A stretch of DNA of 64,000 bases from Oscheius onirici (taxonomy: Eukaryota; Nematoda; Chromadorea; Rhabditida; Rhabditidae), in the NCBI GenBank assembly GCA_932521025.1, contig OW051471.1, positions 9,300,001-9,364,000 on the forward strand, in the 5' to 3' direction. Both the position numbers and the translations under genes were made by a program. Positions 10,242-24,306 of this stretch are shown here, piece by piece; position 1 is the first letter of the stretch; every line of letters starts with the position of its first letter. The notes beneath the pieces were generated by a model. It was not told where the DNA came from. It made no database searches and saw nothing but the letters and a program-made list of their open reading frames with translations.

Positions 10242-13200
10242 TCAGATGCGGGTATACTCGTCGGGATTGATGCGAGACTGTCGTTTGTTCACGGCGTTCA
10301 GCTTCTGAAGAAGAGCTGTCGTCTCTTTACGGATGGCTTCGTTCGGATCGCGAGAGGCGACACATTCGAGCTGCTTCACAATTCGAGGGTTCTGAAATGT
10401 TCACAATTAGAGGGTGTATGGTGCAGGAGGTCTAAACACGCTCCCTTCTACTAGTTTTTCTGTTTCTAGTTTAAAATTTTCTAGTTTTCTCTTTAAAGCT
10501 TTTTTAAAATACTTGACTCACATTGATAATGGCTAGTGCCCTGACAGCTCCCAGCCTCGCTTCCTCTTCTTCAGCTTCTAGAAGACACAAATAGGAAGAG
10601 AGGAGATCTGACTGAAGGTGTCCACGAGCTTGGGTCAGGTATCGTTCTAGAAGTTTAAAAATTATGAAAAGAAATGAGTTCATACCGATAGTCTTCCTGT
10701 TCATTTGTTCGTCATGAACTAGGAGCATTCCAATGTGCTTCAAGGTGTCGAGCGGAGGTACGATGGGCACGTTAGCCAAGCGTTCCACAACTTGTAGAAC
10801 TTTCGAAGGTTGGCGAGTGTCTAGTTGGGTGATCATATAGGCTGAAAGTTCGAATGAATGGACGAATTTTGTGTATATTACCATCGTGCCCAAGATTCTC
10901 GATGTAGGAAGGGAAATGACGGCTACGGAAGACACCGACGAAATGGAAAACGGTGACGATGGAATTATCCTCCTGGACAGGGTCGGAGAGGAGCTGGAGC
11001 ACCGCGTCGGTCACTGAAAACAAATTTTGCAGTTTTAAGATTTTTAGCGAGTTGGGCTAGCCAAATACAGTACCACAGTTTGTGAGAAACGACCAACCTT
11101 TGTTGACCAAATAGGGATAGTTGGTCTCCACAATATGACAGATGTTCCTCCTGATCTGTGCCCGGAGTTCATTCTTCGGCACAACCAGCATACATTCCAA
11201 GGGATAGCAAGTGGAGAGCCAGATCTCTTGGAGCTCCGAATCGGCACCAATATCAGTCAGTACATTTGAAATGTTCGGAATATTTGGAGAGCATCTAGAG
11301 AGTCGAAGAAGATCGTCCAGAGTAACTGTCTCAATCTCGAGTCTTTTGAGGATTTCCGTTGACTTGTAGACGAGAGGACTGTTGGCTCCGACATTGTCAA
11401 GGACCTAAGGATTGTTTTGATATCAAAAATATACAAAAGTACCTTGAGGCAGTTGGAGATTCGATTCAAATGATATCGAAGACAGGCATCGACCTCTCCA
11501 TTTCCTGTGGCTGTACCCTTGGAGTCATAGACCGGCTCCCAGAACTTGTCGTCTTGGAGACATATCTGCTCCAACTCAACGGGATCAATCATTCCTCCAA
11601 GACTCTTTCTTCTGTCTTTTAGCTGTTGGAAGCGACGTCCCTGACTCCGTCCTCCGCTCTCTCCATACTTCTTTCTCAAGCCCTCGTTCATGTAAGGAGA
11701 GTAGTTCTGACGGAGAGAGTCGATTCCGCTATCGTTCTCCGAGCTGAATGAATATATGAAGAAAGGAAAATAGAACTTACTGCATATCGGCTGACATCAG
11801 AACATTGTCGTCCAGTTCATCACTAGCTGTGCTCGGTGTCAAATATGCAGATCCTCTGTAGTTTGAGGGAGAAGACTGAGACCTTGGACGTCGCTGAAGA
11901 ATTTCTCATAAAAAAGGACAAGAGAAAGATCTCACCCTTAGCAGACCTTGCCATTGTTTCAGGTAGTCGATCAAGGCCTGAAGTTCTGGGTACATCTCGG
12001 AGGAAATTCTATCCGCTCGAGGCATTATATCATCGATCAATTCGATAAGTTCAGTAACTGCTACCGATCGGTCACTGCTCGTCTCAGACGGAGGCCCACT
12101 ACTTCCAAAGCGCTTATTGAAAGCCCTGATTGACTCTGGACTCTCATTAGGAGGGGCATTCAGCTGGTGGAGACTGACAGTTCGTCGGGCCATGGTCTTC
12201 GGAGAGGAAGAAGCGTTTCTATTCTTCCGAAGATCAAGAGTTGACATCTGAATTCAATTTTTAGTTAACTTCCACAAGGTTCACTTACAGCCTCGACCGT
12301 GGGAATAGTCTTGTGGACATCCTGATAAATGTCGTCTAGCAGGTTCGTGCTCGATCGCCATTGTTCTTTCATCGCTGCTCGGGCTGCTGAGCCTCTCTTC
12401 TTTTCTCGCAACTGAACTCGCGGCTTCCTTTCAATGGTATCGGCGGAAGGGTTCGCGATCACAGGCTTAGATGAGGTCTTCGAGGCTAGCAGAGGTCTGA
12501 AAAGAAGAAGTTAGTTCGGGCCTTCTATGACTACTGTATTATCTCCGAAACATCATATTACCAATGTAAAATCAGACCCCCATTGTATGCTTTACCAAAA
12601 GTCATCAAAGACTTACACCCATGTGACGACCATTTGCAGTTTGATCGTTCCCAGACTGTTCAAGTTCATCGTGACCAGTTGCGGTTGTGAGGAGAACAGC
12701 TCACAAGGGTCGAAAGCTCGTTCGCTAAGCATCTTCGTCTTGAAGAATGTCACTTCAGAAACCTGAAAACAAAGATGGCAAAAGAGACAAAAGAGAAAGA
12801 AACCTTTACGTCAATAGAGCAGTCGGGTTGACAGTTGACCACAGCCTGGTTCCGCTCCCATTTTTGAGTACGGTCCGACTGAGTCTTTCCCTTCGTCTTC
12901 CACTTCATACCGGCGTGACGAATTTGGACTTCAAACACGTCGCCGGGCGACATTCTGGCATAACCAACGATGGCTAAAAATTGATTAGTGAACAAGAGAG
13001 TCTGATGACAAACCTTTGACTTCAATCACCATACGTCCCATCATGTTCTGAAGCTCCATCTCGATGGCAGCTGAGCCCTTGTCAGAGCTTTTGCCGCCGC
13101 CTAGCGCAGCCCTTGTCAAGTCGGAAATGGAGGAGGAACGAGCTGAAAGCGAGTCTGATCAGCCATTTCTTTGACTTTGAGGGAAGAAGGAGGAAATTGA

Positions 13201-16200
13201 GGAGCGGCGGAAGGTCGGGCGACTGTGATCCGGATTGAGACATCAAAATTAACGGCGGATAATTGAGGGTACGCGCGTCCTCCCGGGGAGAAGGAGGAAA
13301 AGGCCAGAGGAAAAACTAAATTGTTGGGAACTGGTACTTTGAGAGACCATGGGTCTAGGTACATAGTCGCCAGACGTCTTTCTAATTAATGAATATGATG
13401 ACAGTAGGTTTAAACTTAGGTCAGAGAAAAACAGGAGACAGAGGACAGGAAACGGCTGTGTCTCCTTGACTACTGACTACCTTTCTTCCATCAGAGAACA
13501 AAAGACTGGACAATTGGAAGACTACACAGAACAAATAGGCTCAAGAGATCGCAACTGGAGGTGAGTGACAGTGACAAGGTCAGTCTTCACATAAAAGGGG
13601 AAAACTCACCTTTGAGGGTGTTGTAAGCCCCGGATTTGTACTTTTCGTACAACTTTGTGAGGCGCTGATTGTGCGACTCGTAGAGCATCAAATTCTCTTC
13701 GGACAAGATCAGCTCGTCGTTGATTTCCTTCAGTCGGCTCTCATCGGCTGTCTCTTGCTCTTGTCGGAGACGACGCAGTTCGGCCGAATAGTGGATTATA
13801 AAGGATCTGAAGAATAAATTATGCAATACTAGACTGGAAAAACTTACTTGAATCCTCTCGCCAATGCATCGATGACGGCATCGATGCGTTTCGATTGCTG
13901 GCCACCCGTAGGTGCCATCTGTATAGTGGCTGCCAAACTCTGAAAATTGTCATTCAAAGACAGTTTCAAGGTTCTTCTCTCTTTGAAAGAAACAGTTTCT
14001 CATACATCATATGGCTCGTTATCCCTTGACCCTGACCGGAAAATGCAACTGTCCATGGGAGACCGAACGGACTCAATGGGGAGAGAGCCAATTGTCCTGA
14101 GCGGCACATTAAAGAGGACTGAATGGCAGGATGGTATTTGGAGGGAAACATTGAAATCAACGTGGGTTTTTTAATTATATGAGGGCAAAAACTAGAGACT
14201 CAAGCTTGAAAAGAAGCGGTCAAGCTGGTTGTATACGCTATGAAGAGCAAACAATGGGACACAAAGTCCAGACGATTGTTCAACAAGAGGATTAGGACGC
14301 CTGGAACACAAAAACAGTTGAGAGGAATAAATTGACAGACCCTGAGGACGATAAGGACGTTAACTTGGCTTCATTAACATAAGAAAGAAGAGGAACATGT
14401 TCCCGCAATCTCGTTGCGCAACAGGACAGTGTACAATGAGGCTATCAGTGAGGTCCAATTCTTGTTGTAACTGCCTGGGAAAAAAACTAAATCTTCGAGG
14501 GTGATGCTATTGCGTCTCCTCGCTCGCAAATGGTGGATATTTTCTACTTCACGAAATTGAGCGGAAATCTGACATCGTTTTGATGTCTAAGAAGTCACAT
14601 GTTTTCGTGAATCGCTTTAAATGTTCAAGCAACATAAAGTTCTTCAAAACGAATAGTGTTCAAATAGTTTCAATAGATTGCATCAACGCAAAGTAAACAT
14701 GGTTAGTGAATGACATAGAGTAGTTAAACGTTTTGCAGACTAACTATAGGAAAGGAAATCAATCAGGAATCGGTCTTTCCAGAGTCCTCTGAAAAGCTCT
14801 TAGTGACAAAGAGAGTGTTACGGAACGTGTCCTATTGCCACACCTCTGAACAGTGTGACAGTGCGGCGGCGGCAATGTTATGAGCGAATGTTATGAGAGT
14901 CGAGAGAGATTGGATTTGATGGGAACAGAGGAAGGCAACCAGTTGTCTGTTTTCAGAAAGATGAGGGAGATAGACTGACCAGAGTAATAGAACAGTAAGA
15001 AAACATTAAGAATTAGATCGGTTTAAACCATTAGTCTCGAGAAAAAGGAGGTGAGCGGAGAGGGGATGCTGTTTTCCGGGGAGACCGAGAGACGGCTCCC
15101 TCTCTCTCCGAGAAAGAGTCTAACCGATCCGGTTTGTCTGTGTCTTTTGCCGGTGGCGGAAAAGAGCGAGTGATCGAGAGAGTGACGAAAATCTGCGCGA
15201 ATCTATGGAAACAATGACCACCAAAGAAATGAATAATGCATGGAGGGCCTTAGATGATTCAGACTGAAAACATCGCCGCGATGGTCTGTGGGAAAGGGCA
15301 ATCGTACTAGATGGAAGAGAAGGCTGACAAGAGGGGTTCTTTGGAAATACTCCTTCGCGGACCGTAAGAAGACTGCCAAGCGTTGTGTCTAAGAGGAGAT
15401 TAGCCGCGGCTATGCCACAGGGCAACGGACTAACCTGTCTCGATTCCAAGCCAAGCATAAGCGCCACCGAAATTAGCGCGCGACATGGCAGATTTTGGGC
15501 AAAGCGATGGCACACAAACAGGGGATCTCGGACAAAAGAGAAAGTAGAAAGCTAAAAACAACAAAGAGAAAGTGATTTGAAAGGCTTTTTGATCCATCTT
15601 TGATCAAAGACTGAGAGTGAGACGAAAGTTTTTAAGAAAAAAATTGGAACAAAATGGAGTAAAATACTTGTCGAACAAGGTTAGAAAACAGCTGTTTCAC
15701 TTTGTCTGTCGCCAAACAGCGACCGCGTGTACATAACCTGTTGAACCGATTATCGATAGAGAGACATCTCGTTGGTTTCGCCTCACTTCAAGAGGTGGCA
15801 AGCAAACAAGGAAACTGAAAGACAATTTCAACATTACAAATCAGTTTAGCAATAAATGAGGGCAATAAAAAGAGGAATGGAAGGAGTTGAAGAAAAAAGC
15901 GATGGACCGAAGGAAATACGAGCTTCAAGGACCATAAACGACGCGACGGTCACGCTTTTTTCCCATAGAAAAGAACAGCATCTGCTAGCCAACAATATTC
16001 CAGAGACTACTGTTTGGGATTTTGAAGTATTTTTGGCCGGAAATAACGAGGAATTGGAATGAAGAAAAGAACTTTTAGAAAATAAAATGCTTGTGGAAGG
16101 ATACGCTTAAAAAAAGTTCTAAAGCGGCTGAAGCAAAAAGCTGCCGGAGAGAGATAAACTCGCGCACACTCATGAGGTCAATGATGCACTTGCGGTCGAT

Positions 16201-19200
16201 CGATATCCATCAATGCAAACAAGGCGAGAGCTCAAAAAGGACGCGTCGTCTGAGGGTGGGAGCAATAAGGCGCACAGGTAATTAGCATACACCTGGCACC
16301 TGCCTCAAAAAGAGACGTCGAAGGTCACTCCCCTCTCCCGCCTAATTCAAATCCCTTAGCACAAGATTCAACAATTAGTTTCGGCAAACAATGTCGCGTG
16401 TGTGCTGATTTGTTTGCTTAAAAGTGACCGGAACAAGGTTTTTGTATTGGGGGAGCGAGGCGCTAAAGCAGCTTCAACAGCTCTAGGCGTCTTCAAGGAG
16501 TGTTCCGAGAGGAAAACTTCCTGTTTATCTAGGGCCTGACGTGGAGCTGTTTTCGCGTGGGATCAAAAGGTGAGTAACCGCCAGGGAAGGATGGCCGAAG
16601 TTTCAGGAAAAGATACCAGCTAAAAGATTTTGCTCGATTCATTGCAAAGCTAAAATGAACTTTCAGTCGGAAACGAACAGCCTGCCGAGACGTTATGGTC
16701 TGTGCTTGTACTGTCTTTTGACATGTAATTCAGTTTTACCTTCAGTTCAAAAGCACTTACGATTGGTGGCGGGTTTCTTTTCCATTTAAATATTCAACAG
16801 ACTGATTAAATTGGTGAAGAGAATGCATATACTTTACCGAAAAATATAAACTTTGGAAAAGTGCCCATTATTCATTTCTGTAAACTGAACAGAAGTGTTG
16901 TTCACGCGCGTGACTAACTGTGAGGCGGAAGACGACGAAGTTATTTAGAGAAAAACTATTATTGTTGTGCTATAGAATCTAAAAAATAGGCCAAAAAAAG
17001 TACAATGGACTCTCTGGTGCTTTGGATGTATAGGCATCTGTGCCGTCGGCCCGAACACACTGCTCTAGAGCGAAATCTTGAGAGGCACTGCGCATAATTC
17101 ATATGACGGAGGTAAACATGAAAGACACTCTCCAGGCTTGACTGTTTGCGCAACTGGCCTTCCAAGCCAACAGGGCGAAAACGCTACTATCACGCGCGGC
17201 GGCGACTTTCTCTCTGGACTCACCTGAGAACGCTGTCGAGTGTTCATGAGAGTGCCGTAGTCACTGCTGTTGTTGCTATAGTCGCCTCCTTGGCTCGCGT
17301 TGTCCACAAAGAAACCACTACTTTTTCGGAATTCGCGTGCCTGACGCGGTTCCATTGTGGCGAAACGTCTGAAATTGTCGTGTTATGGGTGGAAGTGGCT
17401 ATATTAAAAGACTGTTAGTTCTTTTGAACTTTTAAATTCTGAGACTATAATTTTTGTACTGTAGAAAACAGAAGAGTCAGTCGGTGAGATTTTGCGCTCT
17501 TCTTCAGCCTAACATTTGATAGTTCGTCGCAACTAACTTTGTCAGGGTCAAAACTAGGATTAGTAACACATCCCCTTTTTCACAATCTTTTTACAAAACA
17601 CTGTAACTTCCATTTTTTATAGCAGCTGCGAACAAATTTCGAAGAAAAAAAGAAACCTTTAATCAACTCACTAGAAGTGTCATAAACACCTGTAATTCAA
17701 AACCCAACCGTTCTGGAGTGGACGCGGCAGAAATTGTAGAATATCCCGTCTGTCCATAATGTCCCATCGTGTTCCAAGCAGCCGGAGAAGCATAAGTTGC
17801 CCCGAAGTTCTTCGGCAGCGTATAATCTGCCCTGTATCTCTGTGAACTGATCATCGTGACCGTTGAGTCACTGTCTGTGGACTTTTTGCTCTGAACCTCG
17901 TGATCAGAAAAGGGAAAGAAAAGGGTCTACCTGAAGCGAGGAAGTGGTCTCCGAGTTCGGAAGGCCTTCAACGTCGTAAGGTTGAAGCTAAAAATTGATA
18001 GATTGACCGAAAATATGGAGGAGATCGTTCCCACGGCCCGATTGGAATAGACAATGAGAAAGAGCGTTACGAGCAGCGTCCGTGATGACTAAGCCCGACT
18101 CGTAGCTCCAGCTTTATCACAAAAGAATGTTTGAGGGACCTCTGGGGTTCAAGATAAGGCGTCTGATAGTAGCCACCCACCTGGGCCATAACAGTGTTCG
18201 AAAATATGGAAGAGTGGTGAGAAAGGCGTGGCGCAGGATGTTTAAGATGCAGATTATGGTTAATAAGTGACGATATTATAGGAAGTTGTGGTCATGTGGT
18301 CATGTGGTCACAATAGACAGAGTAGCCTCTACGAAGAGAAAACATTCAAGGGAAAGATTTTATACACCAGACACTCCGTTTGACTAAATTGGTTGGAAGG
18401 TTACGCTCGATTCGAAAGTCAGCCGGAGTAAAGAAAAATTTTCTTTCCCTCCTCGTTTTTTTTTTTATATTTCTCCAACCACTGCATTCACAGGGTCAGA
18501 TTCCTATGATCTCTTAAAAGTAAAAGGTGTTATTTTTGAAGACAAAGATGATCAATTCTTGTATTGTACTCACTAATGGATACAGTCTGGGAACACCTTT
18601 GTATACAGTAAATATTAACCTATTTCGCTGTAATTCATCATTTTCCCTTTACCAAATTGTGAGCATATAAAAGACATAAAGACGTTCATAAAAGACCATT
18701 GCACACAGTAAATCGTTTCTATTCTTACCGCATTTTATTGTGTTTCTATTGTTTTCTTGATTCTTTTGAAAAGAATATAGGAAAGAAACAATGAAAAGAA
18801 AAAAACTATTTTTAGAGGAACGCATAAGAGAAACATCCACTTCTTGCACAAAACTCACCTTCCTGATCTTCTCGTCATAAGCCCGAATGATTTCATCAAA
18901 ATTAAAGTTGCGTTGTTGTCGTCTCGGACGTGACATGGTTTTGAACGATTGAACCGTATTGTGTCTCTATGGCAAAAAGGTGTCAAAGAGAAAGAATGAG
19001 AGGCGTGGGAACGGCCAAAAGAGAGCGGGCCTCGAGATGAATCAACCAGACAATAAAAGACAGAAGACGATTTCCTAGCCCATCTTTCTGACTGATATGG
19101 AAGTAAGAAAAAGAGTAAAAGTGAAGAAGGAGGAGGGTATCTTGTTTTTCTTGATAACACTGAAATACAAACACTTACCCAGGCGACACGAGAGAGTCTA

Positions 19201-20108
19201 TCTGGCTGGAGTGGTCGGTAGGCTAGTGGAGCCACTGGTTGCTGGGCGATGCGTCTCTGACGAACCTTATGGGCCTAACATGAGTTACTACATCTTGTTT
19301 ACTAAAAAATACCTTATGCTTGGTCTCCTCCTTCTTTCTGGGCAAAGTGACCACAGCCCTCACTTGCTGATAGCCCAAGGACGGATGATTCCAGTTGATC
19401 GAGTCTAAAATTTTTCATTCGAGTTGTTGAAAGAAGCCATTGATGCAGAAATCAATCGAGATAGTTCCCTAGTTATCTGCTAGTTCAATCGGTCTCCTTT
19501 TCGACACTGGAAAACCGAAAAGGGGCTAGGTAGGCTTTCTAGGAGCGGCAAACTTTTTATGCCGGGATGTCTCCGAAAAGTGTGAAGACAGCTTAGAGTG
19601 AGAAGATAGGGGTGGTTGGGATTTATGGCTTGCTGATATTTGAAAAAGGAGAGAAAAATACGAGTCAAAGAGTTCCGCAAATGAATAACTTCCAATTATT
19701 GTGGTTGTGGTTGTTCGTCTTTACCAATCAAAAAAGACAACATCGAAATGAATTCGGCTAGCTTAAACATCCTTTCAGAAAAGAGAAAGTTCTAGAGAAA
19801 GCTCCGTCCTCACAACTTCCGCAGGGAAAATGAGGCTAAGGCGAGAATTACGTCTGTTCCGCAAAAGTGAAAAAGAAAAGCGAAACAGGTCGTCTGTGAC
19901 AAAGACCACTGGACCTTTCAACTCTAATTAGTCTAAAAACTCTTACCTCTTCCAGTCAGATTCCGATCCCTGAAAGTTTTGGCGTCGATGAAGGCGAGCC
20001 CAGAAGGATTGGAGCTGATGATGTTCAGACGCTCAGCACTGAAAATTATGTTCAGAGGAATAAAAGAAATCGAAAAAAAACTTACGGCTTGTCCCTGAGG
20101 GAGAACAT
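10242..20108 (-). CDS. RIPOR/FAM65-family Rho-binding polarity regulator
   Basis: A 21-exon model encodes about 1,068 residues; the exon lengths sum to a multiple of three. Exons: 20086-20108, 19947-20038, 19313-19404, 19179-19274, 18859-18966, 17931-17987, 17690-17890, 13848-13939, 13610-13806, 13014-13142, 12804-12973, 12617-12762, 12289-12496, 11936-12247, 11781-11893, 11443-11743, 11098-11404, 10882-11013, 10686-10841, 10522-10646, 10242-10391. After a variable N-terminus comes a coiled coil (residues about 254-318), then the family core (about 320-470) with [13 protein letters not shown] and a segment reading [14 protein letters not shown], both close to vertebrate RIPOR proteins. A Ser-rich linker and a C-terminal helical-repeat part (about 690-1068, ARM/HEAT-like) follow. 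RIPOR proteins bind RhoA-type GTPases and control polarity and cytoskeleton. Exon joins in the N-terminal quarter are the least certain. Confidence 0.85.
13940..17223. other. Large intron of the RIPOR-family gene
   Basis: About 3.3 kb between the core exons and the N-terminal exons. The ORFs in it on either strand (for example 15120-15515) show no splice context or family resemblance and are taken as chance. Runs of GAGAG and paired restriction-like palindromes are present but nothing was assignable. It may hold enhancers for the internal promoter upstream of 17368. Confidence 0.45.
17224..17368 (-). other. Alternative first coding exon of the RIPOR-family gene
   Basis: This exon follows a TTTCAG acceptor, opens with 13 nt of leader and an ATG at 17355, and reads [16 protein letters not shown] to a phase-0 donor after TRQRSQ. 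In the frame required by the upstream exon (17690-17890) it hits a stop, so it cannot be an internal exon of the long isoform. It can splice in frame to exon 13848-13939. The simplest reading is a second promoter and a shorter isoform, possibly with a trans-spliced leader at the acceptor. Confidence 0.55.
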
Positions 20109-21816
20109 TTTGAGTGAGAGACTATGATGAGGGGATAGCGGATAGCACTGTAATTATCGCTCGCGGTTGCGGATAATTTCCGGCTCACAATGTGATGGTG
20201 GGAAAGGTCAGAGCTACTGGCAGGCAGAGTTTGTACACAACTGAATATCACAACCACCCGGGAACCGGGAAACATTAGCATTTCAAAGGGGGGAATTTGT
20301 CATTCGGCGTCTAGTTTATCGGGTGCTATCAACAGACAGGAGGTATTCCGTCGAGCCCCATAGGTGAAGGTTACAAGAGAGGACATAGCGGTAAACGAGG
20401 TTATATGGCAGATAAGGGCGAAGAAGAAAGGACGTCGACCCACGACTCATAAAGCATTATGATTGCAGGTCAGACCGCCTTGGAAGAAACACATAAACAT
20501 CGTAACTGTGACTCGGCTGGCAGCAGTGCAGCCTAGGAGAAAATCGAGGGTAATGTGACAAGGATCTTATGGCTTAGCGCTGAATTTTTATCGGGACGTC
20601 TAGGAGTTGGAACGAACCCTTCAGCTTTCATTTTATTCCAATGTTTTTATACCAATGAAAAGTGTTCAAGGCAAAAGTGTGAAAACTTTGCAGTTCAGGA
20701 AAACCGCACTTAAAAACACTTAAACACCTGACGGCTAGTAAACACTTACCATCGTTTGGAATACATTTCAATATTGCATACGAAAGTCGAAAATATGGGG
20801 GAATACAGATGACACCAAACAGGGTTAATGACTGTCTTTTGCCAAGTACCCGCTCGGAAAAAACTCCATAAAAAGGGGAAGTGGCTGTGCGCTAAGAAAT
20901 CGAAATCAAGCTCATTCACAACCACAAAAAAGCCATTGCAGCAGAACCAGTTCACAAACGGGAAAAGAAGGATTATTGTGGGCGAGAGTTAGTTTTAGAG
21001 AGAGAGAGAGGGTGGTCGGTCAATGACGCATCGATAAAGATCGCCTCCGACCCATTACTAAACTGTTTGTCTCTCGGCTCCCCTACTTCACAAGGACGCA
21101 CAGCTTAACGGCTCGATTATTTGATCAAGTTCCTTAACGCACTACAATTCAAAAGTTCATTTCAGTTTGGAGAAAAAACGCGGATGGGAGGATGTCTTAG
21201 GTGTCCAAGGACATCTTAGCACTCTTTGTGTCCATCTCAATGTCACAACTTTTGTCGATTCGAAAAAGGAGAATGGAGGCTAAATATTGGTTACCTGTGA
21301 CATCTTCGTTTCTGCTGGCGGGTCATGTTGTTGGACAAGTCCAGGCTGAAAAAAGAGTTTATGGGAAGAAAGGAGATGGATAAAGAGAGATTGGCTCAAA
21401 GCGGCCAGCCGGCTGCTAGAAATCGGTGGCCGGCGATTTTGCGCAATTCAAACAATGCAGCTTGCTCCCACTCTCCCTCTATGAGATGATGAAAAACACT
21501 GTCTGTGTTGACCAAAATAAAACAACGCAGTTCTTTTCCGAGGCCGCCTAATTGATTCCATTTCTTCTGTTTCATTTTTAATAATTTTTTATTTTTTCCG
21601 TAAATTGTCAGCTTTTGTCTAAAATTACTTTCGAGGAATGTCTATTTTTTCAGTAATGTGAAAATGAAGAACATTTAAGCTGCCTAAGACAACGGCTCTA
21701 CACAACTTTTTAGTTCTTTTTTATGGATGATGTGTTGTAAAACACCAGTCTGATATATAATACTCAACATACAACGTCTATTGATCGGTTTCGCTAATTG
21801 CTTTTGACTCGGACTG

Positions 21817-22137
21817 TTGTATTTCAATATCGCTCTACCGGGACAGAATTGTTACCAAGTATCGTCTTGTCTTCTCCACTATACGTTCTACTCTTCCCAA
21901 GAAGACGGAATCACGGCAGTTCAACTCTACCACCAGTCGTTGCAACAGCGGATCCCGATCCACCTAGCACTGAAGAAGCTCGGATCGTACTCTTCATCTA
22001 CGAAACACGCCTGGGAAAGCGTAGATCAACCCCCTCTCGACGACGCCCTGGACAAGCGCGAGAGGTACTGTTCCACTCTCCGAGGAATTTACAGCACCGC
22101 CATGGTCTGTCCGAAGAGCCGCTCTTGTCGAATATAG
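21817..22137 (+). CDS. Uncertain ORF, 106 residues
   Basis: An open frame in a patch that is richer in G+C than its surroundings. It reads with ordinary protein composition (for example LYHQSLQQRIPIHLALKK) and has no match I recognise. An overlapping frame (21798-22172) is open too, which lowers confidence. No signal peptide, membrane segment or motif is evident. It could be an exon of an unannotated gene or chance. Confidence 0.25.
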   Translation: MYFNIALPGQNCYQVSSCLLHYTFYSSQEDGITAVQLYHQSLQQRIPIHLALKKLGSYSSSTKHAWESVDQPPLDDALDKRERYCSTLRGIYSTAMVCPKSRSCRI

Positions 22138-22356
22138 ACTTGATACAGCGAATAAACTTAAACGTCTATTGAAAATACCACTCACAATCATCCTTAATCA
22201 TACTTCGTACCCAAAACAGAAAAATGGGAATGTGGAAATGAGTTGTTGGAATCTTTGCGGATAAGTTAGAAAGTAAAAATGGAGTTCATACACTTTGAAA
22301 AAAGATGAATCGAATACAGTAACAGCTTTTTAGAGGAAAAACCATCGTATGGCCCG

Positions 22357-22632
22357 CTACACTCCAGCTAAAGATCCTCTTGGAATCTTGCCCAGATCAA
22401 GCTCTCCATTTTGTTTGCTCTGTCCTAATGATCCAATGATCCAGTCAAGAGATGGGCGCCTCCATCCGGGAGGCCAATCGTTCAAAACTTGAATGGATAG
22501 TCTGTAGTTTGGATTTAGAAACATCCACTGCTTTTTATAGGTGCAAAAAAATTAAAAAGGAGTGAAGAGGAGAAAGTAACAACGAGTAAACAAGCTGGTT
22601 TACCTGGTAGTTGTGAGCAGAAGTGGTCCATC
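22357..22632 (-). CDS. Possible last two exons of an unknown gene
   Basis: Minus-strand exons 22604-22632 and 22357-22527 join in phase 0 across an intron with good GTAAAC/AG borders. They read ...TTSAHNYQ then WMFLNPNYRLS, a WPPGWRRPS motif and a stop after GSLAGV. The composition looks like protein, and the donor fits only this frame. No upstream exon with a start could be fixed, so the gene is incomplete and unidentified. Confidence 0.33.
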
Positions 22633-24306
22633 CTGAGTGTTAAGTAAATAGATAGGCTTCCAAGGCATTTCGTATCTTGGAACACTGAGACGACAGAGGG
22701 AAAGACGGACAAACTCAACAGAAACGCATATTGAAAGACACAAAGGCACGTTCTGTTTGTCGGTTTGTTGAGTATTGCTCACAGCTAGCCACGAAGTTAT
22801 CGCAATATCGCCCGAGAATCGCGGGAACAAATATGGCAAGTGACAGATGGCAAACAGTTTTCTTGGGAACGCAGTACTGAGAAAAGAGACGAACAGCTTC
22901 GTTTCCGAACGGAGTTGAGTTGAAGGAAAAAGAAGACAAACAAATATTAAAATTTTAAATATTTTTTATCGGGGCTTCTGATCTTCTCTTTGAACCCACA
23001 CATACAGTTTTTTGATGTTTGAGTGGCTACTCTAACGTTAGCGCAAAAAGTCGCCAGTGTCCATCAAACAATAGCTCGCTTGAACGGCAGTTTAACGTGA
23101 ACCAGTGTGACAGTTTTACTCCGCTATTGTCTCTATCTTCCGAAGATGGATAGGTTTCCACTCTGGTTCCTGTTCAGCTCGGCGATCAGACCGTTCTGAA
23201 ATTCGGAAGTCTAAAAAGAGACGGGAAGTGATAATGAGCTTTGAACGGAACCAATCGAGACCATCAAGTGATGTCACCGGAAAGCGTATTCAGTGAAGAG
23301 ACAATATAAAGAGACCTTGCAGCGACAGCCGTCTGTCCTTCCAGCATTTCCTGTCTGACTCATACAACTTGATTTTTTTTATCATTTGTTGCAGTTTATA
23401 AAAATCAAATATACAATGCTGCCGTCTAATAGATCGTTTGTTTCTATCTTCTCAAGTATCTCCTAATTGTGAAGCACTTTAGGAAGTAACAACCTGTTGT
23501 ATCCCATTTGAGCAAGAATTTAAAACTAGTTAACTGGAAATCACGGTCGTTTCCTGGAACCGAGAAATTCACTATTAAGCCAAATTTGCTACAAATTTTT
23601 GTTCCTAAGCAAACTGTTAACGGTACAAAACTTCTATACTGTGTCACTGTGACGGAAACTAACGTAACCCCTTCTAAGTTCTCACATCATGAACAGCGGT
23701 CTGTGTAGCGTGTCTGTCAATTTTTTACATGACCCCTTCAAGTTTTGCTAAGGCATTAAGTATAGTTGATTTCTTGGACGTTTGTCGCTTGTTTAGTGAT
23801 GCGAATTTCACACTGATCATCGGCATTTACGCACTGGCGCGGGATGTGTTACACTTGATCGTGCGTCACTTAGCCGTGGCCCTATATGAGGCTATGAAAC
23901 AGAGAACTTTCTGCTTCTTTCCTTCTTTTTGATGCTTTAGAAATATGCTTTTTGGACTTCTCTCGCGTATTTTCGTGCTACGAAAACCCTCTTTCCATAA
24001 ACACAATTTTGAATCGTATGAACTGTATCTATACGAACCGTTCCTTTTCTCTCCACATGATGACACTTTTGAACCTTCTGCAGTCCCTCTACCGTAATAC
24101 ATAATGATCAAGACGTTCTCTCATTTCCATTCCACCGACTATAAATTATGACATTTACAACCACGACTGAAGAATGAAACGCGCCGGCCAATAAAGTCCA
24201 GTCGCGCTTCTCCCTATTCAGTCAGTTCGGTGTCCAGTCCCTTCTGTCCACTATCTTTTCCTTCTTTAGATCCTTGTCTCTGGCAATATTCTTCGTCTTT
24301 CAGGAC

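Larger units (their letters stand above)
20109..24306. other. Long intergenic region with weak ORFs
   Basis: About 4.2 kb between the RIPOR-family start and the first UNC-93-like gene. Two doubtful coding candidates are listed separately (21817-22137 and 22357-22632). A further minus-strand stretch near 23140-23215 reads as a possible last exon (ending SGNLSIFGR then stop) but has no partner exon. The rest holds promoter and non-coding sequence; a GAGAGAG run sits near 21000. Confidence 0.45.

Noticed and set aside
15120-15515. 131-residue minus-strand ORF inside the RIPOR-family intron
   Set aside because: No splice sites, motif or composition support; the start is a non-ATG-like context in a repeat-poor intron.
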